From Arthrobacter sp. M4 (GTDB lineage Bacteria > Actinomycetota > Actinomycetes > Actinomycetales > Micrococcaceae), in contig NZ_JAIWYX010000011.1 of assembly GCF_020251205.1 (NCBI RefSeq), positions 1 through 64,000 of the forward strand: a DNA stretch of 64,000 nucleotides. Reading direction: 5' to 3'. Each line of letters begins with the position of its first letter. The stretch's first letter is position 1. The notes beneath the pieces are model-generated. The model was given only the letters and a program-made list of their open reading frames with translations, was not told the DNA's origin and ran no database searches. The translations under genes and the position numbers were made by a program. Positions 1 to 9,641 of the stretch are shown here, piece by piece.

Positions 1-607
1 CAACCACGCCGCTACGCGGAGGTTTTCAAATGAGGCAACGTATCGGGCTGCGCGGAGGTTTTCTATGAGTCAATGCGGTTCCTTGAAAATGTGCCAGTCA
101 TCACATAGGTTCTTCCTAGCCGTGTCGATGGGGCACTGCCGGTTTGCAGGGGGGATCAAACAGTGGCTGACGGTGCCAACCGCGTACGGGGCAATTTCAA
201 TGCCCCGGAGAACAGGCCAAGCCAGCAGATCCTGGACGCTTTGTCGTGCGCCCTAGCAGGTGCAGCGGTTGGTAGTGGGAAGCCATTGAACGATCGTTTC
301 GGCCTCAAAACCGGTGGTGAACTCGGCAGCAGCGTTGATTTCGCTGCCAAAGGCGTTCCCGTGGCATCGGACGGCACCACCACGTAGCCGTTCCCACGCG
401 GAGATTGCGGCCACGGCCGCGGAGCCACGTCAGTGCAGGATGACCAGCCAGAGACGGCCAGGGGCTTCCTTCAGCACGGACGTGGCTTTCCGCTTTTCGG
501 CGTCGGATGTGCGCGGCGGGAAGTCGCCCGCCCAGCCGGTAGATTAGTAGGCAGTACCTTTTGCCAGTTTTTTGCCCCAGTGGTGTTATAGAAACGGATC
601 CTGTCCC
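1..607. other. Left-edge region without a confident gene
   Basis: No ORF here has convincing coding character. Visible items are an imperfect duplication (11-40 and 47-75) carrying a GGAGG plus ATG in each copy, a possible 74-codon plus-strand ORF starting with GTG at 163 after a GGGGGG run, and a stop-bounded minus-strand open stretch (543-430) that reads like a protein C-terminus but has no start. The end of the region should hold the proS promoter: TTGCCA at 561-566 and TATAGA at 587-592 are weak candidates. The region may be a decayed gene or regulatory DNA; I cannot tell which. Confidence 0.5.
11..75 (+). repeat. Imperfect tandem duplication, 36-bp period
   Basis: A 17-bp unit (GCTNCGCGGAGGTTTTC) occurs at 11-27 and 47-63, and each copy is followed by a similar ATGAGNCAANG stretch. 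Each copy therefore carries GGAGG plus an ATG. The first ATG (30) opens a 13-codon ORF whose TGA (66-68) overlaps the second ATG (65). The array may extend to the left of the window. Confidence 0.6.
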
Positions 608-2419
608 GTGGTGATTCGCCTCTCCCAGCTTTTCCTGCGCACTTTGCGTGAAGACCCCGCCGATGCCGAGGTAGCCAGCCACAAACTGTTGGTGCGCGCC
701 GGTTACATCCGCCGCGCGGCCCCCGGAATCTACACCTGGCTGCCACTCGGCCTCAGCGTCCTGCGGAAGGTTGAGGAGATCATCCGCCAGGAAATGTCTG
801 CCATCGGCGGGCAGGAGGTCCACTTCCCTGCGCTGCTCCCCAAAGAGCCCTACGAGGCCACCAACCGCTGGACCGAATACGGCGAAGGGATCTTCCGGCT
901 GAAGGACCGCAAGGAAGCCGACTACTTGCTGGCACCCACGCACGAAGAAGTGTTCACACTCCTGGTGAAGGACCTCTACTCCTCGTACAAGGACCTTCCG
1001 CTGAGTCTTTACCAGATTCAGACCAAGTACCGTGACGAGGCACGGCCACGGGCCGGCCTGCTGCGTGGCCGCGAGTTCATCATGAAGGATTCCTACTCCT
1101 TCGACGTCGACGACGAAGGCCTGGATGCCAGCTACGCCGCCCACCGTGAGGCATACCTGAAGATCTTCGCCCGCCTCGGCCTCGAAGTGGTCCCCGTTGC
1201 CGCCACTGCAGGCGCCATGGGTGGTTCAAAGAGCGAGGAGTTCCTGCACCCCACGGACATCGGCGAGGACACGTTCGTTCGCTCGCCCGGTGGCTACGCC
1301 GCCAACGTGGAAGCTGTCACTACGGTGGTTCCCGAGGAAATTGACTTCAGCAACGCCCCTCCGGCCCACGTTCGCAACACGCCCAACACGCCCACTATTG
1401 AAACTCTGGTGGAAGCTTCCAACCAGATTGCACCGCGCAGCGAGGCCGACGGCGGTGCGTGGACTGCCGCCGATACCCTCAAGAATGTGGTCCTTGCCGT
1501 CACGCTGCCCACGGGTGAACGCCAAATCGTGGTTCTTGGCGTCCCCGGTGACCGCGCGGTGGACCTCAAGCGGGTAGAAGCCAACATCGGTGCTTTCCTT
1601 CCCATAGCCGGCGAGGTGGTTCTGGAGGCTGCCGGCGAGGAAGACCTCCGGAAGCACCCGGGCCTGGTCAAGGGCTACATCGGGCCGGGCCTTACCCTGG
1701 ACGAGCCGCTCCTCGGACTCGAGGGCTCCACCAAGCTGCTCTACCTGGTGGATCCCCGCGTGGTCTCCGGTACTGCCTGGATCACGGGCGCCAACCTGCC
1801 TGGAAAGCACGTCTACGGCCTTGTGGCCGGCCGGGACTTCGGCTGGGACGGCGTCATCGAGTGCACCGAGGTCCGTGCGGGGGACGAGGCGCCGGACGGC
1901 TCCGGTCCGCTGGAGACGGCTCGCGGCATCGAGATGGGCCACATTTTCCAGCTCGGCCGCAAGTACGCCGAAGCCCTTGACCTCAAGGTCCTTGACCAGA
2001 ACGGCAAGCAGGTGGTGGTCACCATGGGTTCCTACGGTGTTGGTGTCACTCGTGCGGTGGCCGCACTCGCCGAGTCCAACCACGACGAGAAGGGACTTGT
2101 GTGGCCCCGTGCTGTGGCCCCGGCGGACATCCACGTCGTAGCAGTCGGCCGCGGCGACGAGATCTTCCAGACTGCCGAGAAGCTTGCCCTTGAGCTGGAA
2201 GCTGCCGGGCTGGACGTGATGTACGACGACCGCCCCAAGGTTTCACCTGGGGTCAAGTTCGGTGACGCGGAACTGATTGGTGTGCCCACCATCCTTGCCG
2301 TTGGCAAGGGCCTCGTCGACGGCATAGTTGAGATCAAGGACCGCCGGTCCGGCAACGCTGAGAACGTCCCAGTCGAAAAGGCCGTCGACTACGTCGTGAA
2401 CGCCGTTCGTTCCCGGTGA
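608..2419 (+). CDS. proS: Prolyl-tRNA synthetase
   Basis: Class II aminoacyl-tRNA synthetase that charges tRNA-Pro with proline in the cytoplasm. The 603-residue length and the long insertion between motifs 2 and 3 fit the bacterial (E. coli-type) form with an editing domain. The N-terminal [12 protein letters not shown] and [16 protein letters not shown] (motif 2 region) are typical, followed by the C-terminal anticodon-binding domain. I chose the GTG at 608 (GTG at 611 is equally possible) because the conserved protein begins at VIRLSQLF; the 12 residues encoded upstream look non-coding. No Shine-Dalgarno is visible, so the mRNA may have a very short leader. The TGA overlaps the GTG of the next gene, implying translational coupling. 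Confidence 0.96.
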   Translation: MVIRLSQLFLRTLREDPADAEVASHKLLVRAGYIRRAAPGIYTWLPLGLSVLRKVEEIIRQEMSAIGGQEVHFPALLPKEPYEATNRWTEYGEGIFRLKDRKEADYLLAPTHEEVFTLLVKDLYSSYKDLPLSLYQIQTKYRDEARPRAGLLRGREFIMKDSYSFDVDDEGLDASYAAHREAYLKIFARLGLEVVPVAATAGAMGGSKSEEFLHPTDIGEDTFVRSPGGYAANVEAVTTVVPEEIDFSNAPPAHVRNTPNTPTIETLVEASNQIAPRSEADGGAWTAADTLKNVVLAVTLPTGERQIVVLGVPGDRAVDLKRVEANIGAFLPIAGEVVLEAAGEEDLRKHPGLVKGYIGPGLTLDEPLLGLEGSTKLLYLVDPRVVSGTAWITGANLPGKHVYGLVAGRDFGWDGVIECTEVRAGDEAPDGSGPLETARGIEMGHIFQLGRKYAEALDLKVLDQNGKQVVVTMGSYGVGVTRAVAALAESNHDEKGLVWPRAVAPADIHVVAVGRGDEIFQTAEKLALELEAAGLDVMYDDRPKVSPGVKFGDAELIGVPTILAVGKGLVDGIVEIKDRRSGNAENVPVEKAVDYVVNAVRSR

Positions 2420-3231
2420 TCGCCGGACTCGAGGGTATCTCCGGGTTCGAATCGATTGAGGCCACCACTGTCCTCCTGATCGTGGTGGCCGGATTCGCGG
2501 CAGGTTGGGTGGACGCCGTCGTTGGCGGCGGCGGCCTGATTCAGTTGCCCGCGCTGCTGCTGGTTCCCAACATCGCGCCTGTTCAGGCGCTTGCCACCAA
2601 CAAGATGGGGTCCATATTCGGAACCACCGCCAGCACGGCAACCTACTACAGGCGAGTCCAGCCGGACCTCAAGACGGCAGTTCCGATGGCCGTGATCGCC
2701 TTGGCGGGGAGCTTCGGCGGCGCCGTGCTGGCTGCAAACCTGCCAGCCAGCGTGTTCAAGCCCATCATCGTCGTGGCGCTGGTTGTGGTGGCTGTGTTCA
2801 CCGCACTGAAGCCAAATGCCGGTGAAATCACGGCCTTGAGGCATGACGGCCGGACGCACTACGTGGTGGCCTGCCTCATCGGCGCAGTCATCGGTTTCTA
2901 CGACGGACTGATTGGACCAGGCACGGGTTCCTTCCTGGTGATCGCACTGGTGTCGGCAATGGGTTACGCCTTCCTGGAGGCCAGTGCCAAAGCGAAGATC
3001 GTCAACATGGCCACCAACGCCGGCGCGCTGATTTTCTTCCTGCCGCACGGATCCCTGCTCTGGGGGCTGGGCTTGGTGCTGGGCTTGTCCAATATGCTCG
3101 GCGGGTACCTAGGCGCCAGGACAGCGGTAAGCAAGGGAAGCAAGTTTGTGCGGATCGTGTTCCTGATAGTCGTGGGAGCGCTCATAGTGAAGCTGGCCGC
3201 CGACGTGTGGCAGGACAACTTCGGCCGCTAA
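2416..3231 (+). CDS. TSUP (TauE/SafE) family membrane transporter
   Basis: Polytopic membrane protein of 271 residues with about eight hydrophobic segments. The [19 protein letters not shown] repeat motif near residue 30 and a second half with [15 protein letters not shown] are hallmarks of the sulfite exporter TauE/SafE family (two homologous half-repeats). Members export sulfite, sulfoacetate or related anions; the substrate here cannot be read from sequence. The GTG start overlaps the proS stop (GTGA), so it is probably cotranscribed and coupled, although a functional link to proline charging is not evident. Confidence 0.88.
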   Translation: MIAGLEGISGFESIEATTVLLIVVAGFAAGWVDAVVGGGGLIQLPALLLVPNIAPVQALATNKMGSIFGTTASTATYYRRVQPDLKTAVPMAVIALAGSFGGAVLAANLPASVFKPIIVVALVVVAVFTALKPNAGEITALRHDGRTHYVVACLIGAVIGFYDGLIGPGTGSFLVIALVSAMGYAFLEASAKAKIVNMATNAGALIFFLPHGSLLWGLGLVLGLSNMLGGYLGARTAVSKGSKFVRIVFLIVVGALIVKLAADVWQDNFGR

Positions 3232-3301
3232 CCCAACCAAGCGGTTCCGGCACCACAGTCAAAGCGCCGCCCGGGCTCTGGTTGGCCCCGCGGCTGCGGC
3301 G

Positions 3302-3316
3302 TAGCATGCATCCATG
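3302..3316 (+). promoter_or_regulatory. Leaderless promoter core of PLP decarboxylase
   Basis: TAGCAT at 3302-3307, six nt, then ATG at 3314. There is no Shine-Dalgarno upstream. No good -35 is visible. Confidence 0.6.
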
Positions 3317-4699
3317 TGGGCCGATTCCAGTGAGTTTGAGGGCGCCCTAGACCGCGCCGCGCAGCATGCCAAAGACTGGTTGGGCAGCTTGCCTGGCCGG
3401 CAGGTCAAGCCCCGGCGAACAGCCGACGACTTCGAGGCGGACTTTGGCGGACCCTTGCCGACAGAAGGAATGCCCCCGGCGGAAGTGGTCGACTTCCTGG
3501 CCGCGCATGCCGAGCCGGGCCTGATGGCCATGCAATCAGGCCGATTCTTCGGCTGGGTCATCGGCGGAACCCTACCGGCTGCAATGGCCGCCGACTGGTT
3601 GGTGACCGCGTGGGACCAGAACACCGGACTTCTCTTCGCCACGCCGGCGACGGCGGCCATCGAGCACGGGGCGGGGCAATGGATCGTCGAGTTGTTGGGC
3701 CTGCCAAGGAACTCGGATGCCGGCTTCACCACCGGCGCCAGCATGGCCAACTTCACTGCGCTCTGCGCTGCACGCTGGCGCGTACTGGCCGACGCCGGCT
3801 GGGACAGCAACATCCAAGGCCTGGCTGGCGGTCCTTCTGTTCGGGTAGTGGTGGGCGCTGAGCGCCACGAGACAGTGGACATGGTGCTGCGCTACCTGGG
3901 ACTCGGCTCCCCGGAAGTTGTCCCGGTGGACGGTGAGGGAAGAATGCAACCCGGCGCCCTGCTGGACGTGCTGGGAAGGGGCTCCGGACCTACGATTGTC
4001 TGCCTCCAGGCGGGAAACCTTCACTCCGGCGCCTTTGACCCCTTCCCTGAGTGCGTGGCGGCAGCCCGCGACGCCGGAGCCTGGGTGCACGTGGATGGTG
4101 CCTTCGGCTTGTGGGCGGCCGCGTCAAAAGAGCTGCGGCACTTGGTGGAGGGCGTAGAACTCGCCGACTCCTGGGGCACTGACGCCCACAAGACCCTGAA
4201 CGTCCCGTACGACGCCGGCGTGGTCATCGTCCGGGACATTCCTGCCCTGCGCTCGGCCATCGGCATGCACGCAGAGTACCTTCCGCAGGAAGATCACGGC
4301 CCCGGCGACCCCATGGAAAAGGTCCCTGAATTGTCCCGTCGCGCAAGGGGAGTGCCTGTCTGGGCCGCACTGCGGAACCTGGGGCGCCAAGGTGTCGACG
4401 ACCTCGTTTCCGGTCGGGCGGCGATGGCTGCGGAACTCGCGCGCAGGCTTAGGGAAGTTCCCGACGTCGAGGTGCTCAACGACGTCGTCTTCACCCAACT
4501 CGTTCTCGCCTTCGGCAACGATGGGCGGACCAGGGCGGTGACCCGGCACGTTATGGCCGATGGCCGCGTGTGGATGTCCGGATCCCGTTGGAAGGACCGC
4601 GACGTATTGCGCGTATCGGTGACCAATTGGGCAACAGACCAAACAGACCTTGAAGCCGCCGTCGAGGTTATCACCGACGCCCTCGCTGCCACACGCTAG
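3314..4699 (+). CDS. PLP-dependent decarboxylase family protein
   Basis: A 461-residue fold-type I PLP enzyme of the group II decarboxylase (glutamate/aromatic-amino-acid decarboxylase) family. TTGASMANFTAL near residue 140 binds the cofactor phosphate, HVDGAFGLW holds the Asp that contacts the pyridine nitrogen, and Lys293 in GTDAHKTLNVP is the expected Schiff-base lysine. The substrate is not predictable. The start is supported by a TAGCAT -10 six nt before the ATG and no Shine-Dalgarno (leaderless). The stop region overlaps the convergent kinase gene by 4 nt. Confidence 0.88.
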   Translation: MWADSSEFEGALDRAAQHAKDWLGSLPGRQVKPRRTADDFEADFGGPLPTEGMPPAEVVDFLAAHAEPGLMAMQSGRFFGWVIGGTLPAAMAADWLVTAWDQNTGLLFATPATAAIEHGAGQWIVELLGLPRNSDAGFTTGASMANFTALCAARWRVLADAGWDSNIQGLAGGPSVRVVVGAERHETVDMVLRYLGLGSPEVVPVDGEGRMQPGALLDVLGRGSGPTIVCLQAGNLHSGAFDPFPECVAAARDAGAWVHVDGAFGLWAAASKELRHLVEGVELADSWGTDAHKTLNVPYDAGVVIVRDIPALRSAIGMHAEYLPQEDHGPGDPMEKVPELSRRARGVPVWAALRNLGRQGVDDLVSGRAAMAAELARRLREVPDVEVLNDVVFTQLVLAFGNDGRTRAVTRHVMADGRVWMSGSRWKDRDVLRVSVTNWATDQTDLEAAVEVITDALAATR

Positions 4700-5724
4700 G
4701 ACCTGACATCGTCTCCGGGCTCGGGGAGTCCATGGGCGTGTGGCAGGTTGCCGAGGGTCTGTCCGGCCAGCGTGCTGGCCACCCACAGCGAGCGGGCCAT
4801 ATCACCTTCGTGTCCCGGGGTAGCCGCATAGGACAGGGCATTGTCGACTTCGCGGGTCAGGCTCCATTGCCGGGCGGCCTCGGGATCGAGTCCTGCGGTG
4901 AGGCTGAAATCCGTGCAACGCTGGCGCAACGCTGATTCAGGGTCGCTGGCTGGAAGGTCGCGGATTCGGTTCCACAGCAGCGGCGCAACCGCGAATTCAG
5001 CCTCCCCAATCATCGGCTGCGGATCTATCGCCGCATAGCGCGTGCCATGGTCGGTGCTGTTTGCTCCGGGAACGGCCAGGATGTTCAAGTAGTGCAGGTC
5101 CGTGTGAACCAGGACATCGTGCCCTGCGCGGCGACCGACGGCGCCGCGGACCTGGCATACCTCCAACGCCGCCTCGAGCAACCAGCGTGGAAACGGCCGG
5201 CCGAGCCGCTCCCATTCGGCTGGCAGGTCGTCGCTCCACTGCTCTGCACGCGCGGCGATGTGGTTCAGTTCAAACCACTCGGACCTCAGGTCCGGGGTCA
5301 GCGACAAACGGCCAACGACGGCGGCCCACGCCTCGCGTGCCTCATCCATCGGGACGGTCTGCAGGGAACGGAAAGCGTCCAGTCTCTGCAGCAACATGGA
5401 GCAGCTGTCTTCATCCGACTCCAGGAGCCGAACAGCCCCGCGCCCGTTCCAGAGCGTCAGTGCTTGACGTTCGACGCGCGCCTCGTCATGCGGGTAGGCG
5501 ACCTTCAGCACCGCGGGTTCCTGGCCCCGGACCACCGGAATGACGATTGCTCCGTGGCCATTCCAGGGTATTTCTCCGGGCACCAGGTCCACGTCCAGGC
5601 CCCACCGCTCCACATTCCCGCGGATTAGCTCCGGCAGGCGGGCGAGCCAATTCCGCCCGCCGGGGGTTCGGACGTACCGCGCCGCCAGGTCAGCCGGAAT
5701 AGGGACCTCGGTTGTACTGCTCAT
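4696..5724 (-). CDS. Aminoglycoside/hydroxyurea phosphotransferase-like kinase
   Basis: A 342-residue protein of the protein-kinase-like APH fold, closest in style to the streptomycin 6-kinase/hydroxyurea kinase group. The catalytic loop HTDLHYLN (HxDxxxxN) and the metal-binding AIDPQPMIGE segment are intact, so it should be an active small-molecule kinase. Whether it confers resistance or has a metabolic substrate is unknown. An in-frame TTG at 5742 exists, but TAGTCT at 5737-5732 lies exactly seven nt before the ATG at 5724, so I take this as a leaderless start; the GGAGG directly before it is too close to act as a ribosome site. Confidence 0.8.
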   Translation of the reverse strand: MSSTTEVPIPADLAARYVRTPGGRNWLARLPELIRGNVERWGLDVDLVPGEIPWNGHGAIVIPVVRGQEPAVLKVAYPHDEARVERQALTLWNGRGAVRLLESDEDSCSMLLQRLDAFRSLQTVPMDEAREAWAAVVGRLSLTPDLRSEWFELNHIAARAEQWSDDLPAEWERLGRPFPRWLLEAALEVCQVRGAVGRRAGHDVLVHTDLHYLNILAVPGANSTDHGTRYAAIDPQPMIGEAEFAVAPLLWNRIRDLPASDPESALRQRCTDFSLTAGLDPEAARQWSLTREVDNALSYAATPGHEGDMARSLWVASTLAGQTLGNLPHAHGLPEPGDDVRS

Positions 5725-5737
5725 TCCCTCCAGACTA
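5722..5737 (-). promoter_or_regulatory. Leaderless promoter core of APH-like kinase
   Basis: On the minus strand TAGTCT (5737-5732), seven nt, ATG (5724). Confidence 0.55.
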
Positions 5738-5745
5738 CTCAAGCA

Positions 5746-6474
5746 TCAGACGATCCCCGTGGAACCAAGCAGGCTGCCGATGCCGAACGTCGCGGCCAAG
5801 GCAAGGGCACCACCAACAACTACGCGCAACGCGGCCCGTGTCCGTGAACCGCCCCCGATCCAGGCGCCCACGGCTCCGGTCAGTCCCAAGGCCAGCAAAA
5901 CCGCCAAGAACGTGACCGGGACACGCAGTGGAACCGGCGGAAGCAGGATGGCCAGGAGAGGCAGGACAGCCCCGGCCACGAATGCCACGGCTGACGCGAA
6001 GGCGGCATGCCACGGGTTGACGATGTCGTTTTCGTCGATGTTCAGCTCGGCTGAAAGGTGCGCCGCGAGCACATCGTGGGCTGTCAGTTCTTCCGCGACG
6101 GTGCGGGCCGTGGCGGGGCTGAGGCCCTTTCCTTCGTAGATCGCTGCCAGCTCGGCCAGCTCGGCGTGCGGGTCCTCTTCGAGTTCGCGCTTTTCCTTGG
6201 TGATCAAGGCCTTTTGGCTGTCGCTCTGGCTGCTGACGGAAACATACTCGCCAAGCGCCATGGATACAGCGCCGCCCACCAGGCCAGCTGCACCCGCGGC
6301 GAGGATGGGACCGGTTTGGGACGTTGCGCCGGCGACGCCCACTACGATAGCGGCCACCGACACAATGCCGTCGTTGGCGCCGAGGACACCGGCGCGCAGC
6401 CAGTTGAGGCGATGCGCCAGGTCGTTGCCGTGCGGCTCATTCTCGTGGAGCCCTGCAGCTTCAATGGATGCCAT
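5746..6474 (-). CDS. VIT1/CCC1 family metal transporter
   Basis: A 242-residue membrane protein. The N-terminal half has LRAGVLGANDGIVSVAAIVVG and GGAVSMALGEYVSVSSQSD, which are the signatures of vacuolar iron transporter (VIT/CCC1) proteins. A cytosolic helical stretch follows (rich in Glu, residues about 95-145), then three C-terminal hydrophobic segments. The family moves Fe2+ or Mn2+, normally out of the cytosol. The ATG at 6474 is preceded by GGTGGA with good spacing; the ORF continues upstream but without family similarity. It lies about 50 nt downstream of the ferritin-like DUF4439 gene on the same strand, so an iron-related operon is possible. Confidence 0.88.
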   Translation of the reverse strand: MASIEAAGLHENEPHGNDLAHRLNWLRAGVLGANDGIVSVAAIVVGVAGATSQTGPILAAGAAGLVGGAVSMALGEYVSVSSQSDSQKALITKEKRELEEDPHAELAELAAIYEGKGLSPATARTVAEELTAHDVLAAHLSAELNIDENDIVNPWHAAFASAVAFVAGAVLPLLAILLPPVPLRVPVTFLAVLLALGLTGAVGAWIGGGSRTRAALRVVVGGALALAATFGIGSLLGSTGIV

Positions 6475-6525
6475 GATTCCACCCAACCACCATGGACGTG
6501 GCACTGCCAGCAAAGTGAGGCTCAA

Positions 6526-7746
6526 CTAAGGTGTGGCAGCTCCGGCCCCTGGTTCCAGTTGGGGCAATTCCGCTTTGTTGAGGGCAAGTCCCGGGAACGA
6601 TCCAGGTGTCCCGCCCCAGGACCGGGCGCGCTGTCCGGAGGCCAGCAGTTGGCTGACTCCCCAGGCCTTGGCATCGCTGGAACCGAAGGCGACCACGTCG
6701 GCATACACATCCATCAGTCCCGTTTCGAGTTCTGCCAGGGCAGTGGAGGGTTTTGCCGCCAGGGCGGCAGGCAGTTGGTAGCCGGCTTCCCGGGGCGGGG
6801 CAGGAACACAATTCGTGCGGCTGAGCTCTTCCGCACGGCGGACGTTCGACTGGTGGGCGGCCAGAAGGGCAGCTGCCGCTTTGCCGCCGTCGGGGTCCAG
6901 CCGGGTCTGTGCCACCTGGTAGACATAGACGGCCTCTGCTTCGCTGCGGGCCGCCATCGCAAGCGCGCCCGCCAGGTTGGCACTCGGGGCGGGGTCGCTA
7001 TGGCTGTCGTTTTGGCGTTGGAGTGCCCCACAGCCTGGCACTCCGGAGCCTGTGGCAGTGGGACTGTTGTCAGCTGTTGGTACCTGCGTCGGCGAGCTCG
7101 GAGTAGGTGGGGCGGCCAGGCTTCCTTCAGGCGAGCTGGGGGCTGGGAGCCGCCAGCTGGCGGCAAGGTCGCTTGCCTTCAGGAATTGTGCCGTTCCGAC
7201 GGCGGCGAGCAGGCGTCCCGTGCCACCGTCGCTGCGCGCGGCGTCAGCCAGACGACGCATAGCGCTCGTAGCCAGCCGACTCACAAAACCGGTCGGGTCG
7301 GCCACGGTCGTGCCCGCCGTCGTCGAGCCGGTGGCCGAAGCAGCCGCCGTCGAACGGCTGGCGGTACCAGTCGCCGCCGAGCCGCCGGCCTCCGTCGCCG
7401 TCGAACTGGCCGGTGCGGAGCTCGTTGCCGACGGCGCGACGCCCGGGCGTTGGAGGGCACGGGCATGGAGCGAAAGCATGTCGGCCGCGGATTCCGATGG
7501 CCGGGATTCAGTCAGGCGGCCGGCGTCCTCGAGGAGCGACAGCGTGTCGGTGAACGCGGCCTTGCGCGCTGTGTCGGAGAACGACGGTTCCGGCGGGGGC
7601 ACCTGTGCCGGAATCAGGGTGGCACCGAGACCCAGCACCACCGCCGCAGTCACGCCGGCCAGCGCCATGCGAACCTTCTGCCCGGTAGGCGGCGCCGTCG
7701 ATGCCAACCCGTCCGTACGGTCCGCTGAATCCTTGCCCTCGCTCAT
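6526..7746 (-). CDS. DUF4439 ferritin-like domain protein, membrane anchored
   Basis: A 406-residue protein. A hydrophobic segment near residues 27-46 (ALAGVTAAVVLGLGATL) anchors it, and a long Ala/Ser/Thr-rich linker (about residues 90-160) separates an N-terminal helical region from the C-terminal DUF4439 domain (about residues 240-385). That domain has the AARSEAEAVYVYQVA helix expected of a ferritin-like four-helix bundle. Function is unknown in the family. The start is uncertain: ATG 7746 is chosen because it gives a short cytoplasmic tail before the membrane segment; GTG 7824 is the upstream alternative. It is divergent from rimP and upstream of the VIT gene. Confidence 0.75.
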   Translation of the reverse strand: MSEGKDSADRTDGLASTAPPTGQKVRMALAGVTAAVVLGLGATLIPAQVPPPEPSFSDTARKAAFTDTLSLLEDAGRLTESRPSESAADMLSLHARALQRPGVAPSATSSAPASSTATEAGGSAATGTASRSTAAASATGSTTAGTTVADPTGFVSRLATSAMRRLADAARSDGGTGRLLAAVGTAQFLKASDLAASWRLPAPSSPEGSLAAPPTPSSPTQVPTADNSPTATGSGVPGCGALQRQNDSHSDPAPSANLAGALAMAARSEAEAVYVYQVAQTRLDPDGGKAAAALLAAHQSNVRRAEELSRTNCVPAPPREAGYQLPAALAAKPSTALAELETGLMDVYADVVAFGSSDAKAWGVSQLLASGQRARSWGGTPGSFPGLALNKAELPQLEPGAGAATP

Positions 7747-7809
7747 CACAACAGTCCATGGTGTCACGCGCTGGCCAAAGTCCGTGCAGCAGGCCGCCCT
7801 GAATGTCGA

Positions 7810-7815
7810 TAGGCT
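7810..7815 (+). promoter_or_regulatory. -10 candidate for the rimP-nusA operon
   Basis: TAGGCT at 7810-7815 would place transcription start near 7822 and give a leader of about 33 nt with the GGGAGG ribosome site of rimP. No convincing -35 is seen. Confidence 0.4.
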
Positions 7816-7854
7816 TAGAGTCACAACATCATCTACCGGGAGGCGGCTGGCATC

Positions 7855-8469
7855 ATGAGCACTTCGGAAGCCACGACTTCAACGGCACGGACCGGAACTG
7901 ACGCTTCGGCGTCCGCGCCAAACAATCCGGAAGCTGCCAGGCTGAGGGCACTGCTGGAACCCACGGTTCAGGCACGCAGACTGTATTTGGAGGATGTTGC
8001 CATCCACGTTGCCGGCTCCCACCGGACGGTCCACGTAGTCGTGGATCTCCCCGAGGAGGAAACCGGTGGCGTCAGCCTGGACGTCATCGCCGATATTTCC
8101 CGCGAGCTGTCCACTGTGCTTGACAACGATCCCTATGCCGACACGCGTCCGTACGACCTTGAGGTATCTTCACCGGGCGTTGGACGTCCGTTGACCGAGC
8201 CCCGCCACTGGCAGAGGGCCCGCGGGCGCCTCGCCAAGGTCAATGTGATCCAGGGCGAGAACCTCAAGGGGCGGATCCAGTCCGTCGACGATGAGGGCGT
8301 CACGCTCGTCCCCGAAATTGAGGTCAAGAAGGGCATGAAGCCCCGCCACGGCGATCCGATCAAACTTCCCTTCGACAAGATCCGTTCCGGAAAAGTCGAA
8401 ATTGAGTTCAGCCACCTCGACGAGGTTGGGCTGGAAGACGAGCACAACGGACCTTCCGAGGAGGCCTAA
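7855..8469 (+). CDS. rimP: Ribosome maturation factor RimP
   Basis: RimP helps 30S subunit maturation. The 204-residue protein has the two-domain RimP layout: an N-terminal alpha/beta domain with [11 protein letters not shown] and the strongly conserved [14 protein letters not shown], then a C-terminal SH3-like domain ([15 protein letters not shown]). It has an extra N-terminal Ala/Ser/Thr-rich stretch of about 25 residues and an acidic C-terminus. GGGAGG sits 10 nt upstream of the ATG. The TAA overlaps the ATG of nusA (TAATG), the usual rimP-nusA coupling. Confidence 0.95.
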   Translation: MSTSEATTSTARTGTDASASAPNNPEAARLRALLEPTVQARRLYLEDVAIHVAGSHRTVHVVVDLPEEETGGVSLDVIADISRELSTVLDNDPYADTRPYDLEVSSPGVGRPLTEPRHWQRARGRLAKVNVIQGENLKGRIQSVDDEGVTLVPEIEVKKGMKPRHGDPIKLPFDKIRSGKVEIEFSHLDEVGLEDEHNGPSEEA

Positions 8470-9446
8470 TGGACATTGACATGAGCGCACTAAGGCTCTT
8501 GGAGCGTGAGCGTGAAATCCCGCTGGACCTCCTGATCCCCACCATCGAGCAGGCATTGCTGGTGGCCTATCACAAGACCCCCGGCGCTTTCGAAAGGGCG
8601 CGCGCAGAGCTGGACCGCAAGAGCGGCCACGTGACCATTTGGGCCACGGAGCTCGACGACGACGGCCAGGCGATTGGTGAGTTTGAGGATACGCCGGAAG
8701 GCTTCGGCCGGATCGCTGCCAGCACCGCGCGGCAGATCATCCTCCAGCGACTTCGCGACGTCGAGGACGACAACGTCCTGGGCGAATTCAAGGGCCGTGA
8801 AGGCGAGCTCGTGTCTGGCATGATCCAGCAGGGCAACAACCCCCACATGATCCAGGTGAACCTTGGCTCAGTAGAAGCGTTGCTGCCTCCACCCGAGCAA
8901 GTTCCGGGGGAGAGGTACCTGCACGGCAACCGTGTGCGCGCTTACGTTGTGGACGTGCACCGCGGCGCAAAGGGTCCCTCCATCACGCTTTCCCGATCCC
9001 ACCCCGGCCTGGTGCGCAAGCTGTTTGAGCTGGAGGTTCCGGAGATCGCGGACAAGTCCGTGGAGATCGTGGCGCTGGCCCGTGAAGCCGGCCACCGGAC
9101 CAAGATCGCCGTCAAGGCCAACGTCCCGGGCGTCAACGCCAAGGGGGCCTGCATCGGTGAGATGGGTTCGCGCGTCCGCGCCGTTATGACTGAACTGAAC
9201 GATGAGAAGATCGACATCGTTGACTACAGCGACGACCCGGCGACCTTCATCGCGAACTCCTTGTCGCCGTCGCGTGTGAATTCCGTCACCATTGTCGACG
9301 CTGGGAGCCGCTCCGCGCGGGTTGTCGTTCCGGACTACCAGTTGTCGCTTGCCATCGGCAAAGAAGGACAGAACGCCCGTCTGGCGGCCAAGCTGACCGG
9401 CTGGCGGATCGACATCGTCTCGGACGCCGCGGGCAAGGAGTCGTAG
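8469..9446 (+). CDS. nusA: Transcription termination/antitermination protein NusA
   Basis: NusA binds RNA polymerase and nascent RNA and modulates pausing, termination and antitermination. The 325-residue length is the short actinobacterial form without C-terminal acidic repeats. Domain order is an N-terminal polymerase-binding domain (1-110), an S1 domain ([21 protein letters not shown] region), KH1 ([18 protein letters not shown]) and KH2 ([20 protein letters not shown]). It starts inside the rimP stop codon and is followed by a strong hairpin terminator, so part of the transcription ends before ylxR. Confidence 0.96.
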   Translation: MDIDMSALRLLEREREIPLDLLIPTIEQALLVAYHKTPGAFERARAELDRKSGHVTIWATELDDDGQAIGEFEDTPEGFGRIAASTARQIILQRLRDVEDDNVLGEFKGREGELVSGMIQQGNNPHMIQVNLGSVEALLPPPEQVPGERYLHGNRVRAYVVDVHRGAKGPSITLSRSHPGLVRKLFELEVPEIADKSVEIVALAREAGHRTKIAVKANVPGVNAKGACIGEMGSRVRAVMTELNDEKIDIVDYSDDPATFIANSLSPSRVNSVTIVDAGSRSARVVVPDYQLSLAIGKEGQNARLAAKLTGWRIDIVSDAAGKES

Positions 9447-9452
9447 GCCTGG

Positions 9453-9494
9453 AAGCCGGGCTCCGGGGGAAGGCCTCCGGAGCCCGGCTTTTGC
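9453..9494 (+). terminator. Intrinsic terminator after nusA
   Basis: A perfect 14-bp GC-rich stem (9453-9466 with 9477-9490), a 10-nt loop and a short TTTT tail. Confidence 0.75.
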
Positions 9495-9528
9495 GTGCCC
9501 CCGATTCGGAGCGTGCGTGTCGGAGGGC

Positions 9529-9534
9529 TAGAAT
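9529..9534 (+). promoter_or_regulatory. -10 candidate for ylxR-infB
   Basis: TAGAAT lies just downstream of the nusA terminator and about 105 nt before the ylxR start, suggesting an internal promoter for the ylxR-infB part. Confidence 0.45.
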
Positions 9535-9641
9535 GGAATGGACCGGGTTTGCGGCCGGTATCCGTGCGCCTTGGAACCCTGATCGCTGGAGTCAGCGGGC
9601 AGGCGGTCCAGGGCGAACTGTATGACAGAGGCAGGTAAATA

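Noticed and set aside
11-75. 36-bp-period repeat as CRISPR
   Set aside because: Only two imperfect copies, containing ribosome-site and start-codon sequence, and no cas genes anywhere in the window.
6058-7728. 556-codon plus-strand ORF opposite the VIT and DUF4439 genes
   Set aside because: It is the antisense shadow of GC-rich coding sequence; the translation is Arg/Gly/Cys-rich with no domain, while the minus strand has clear families.
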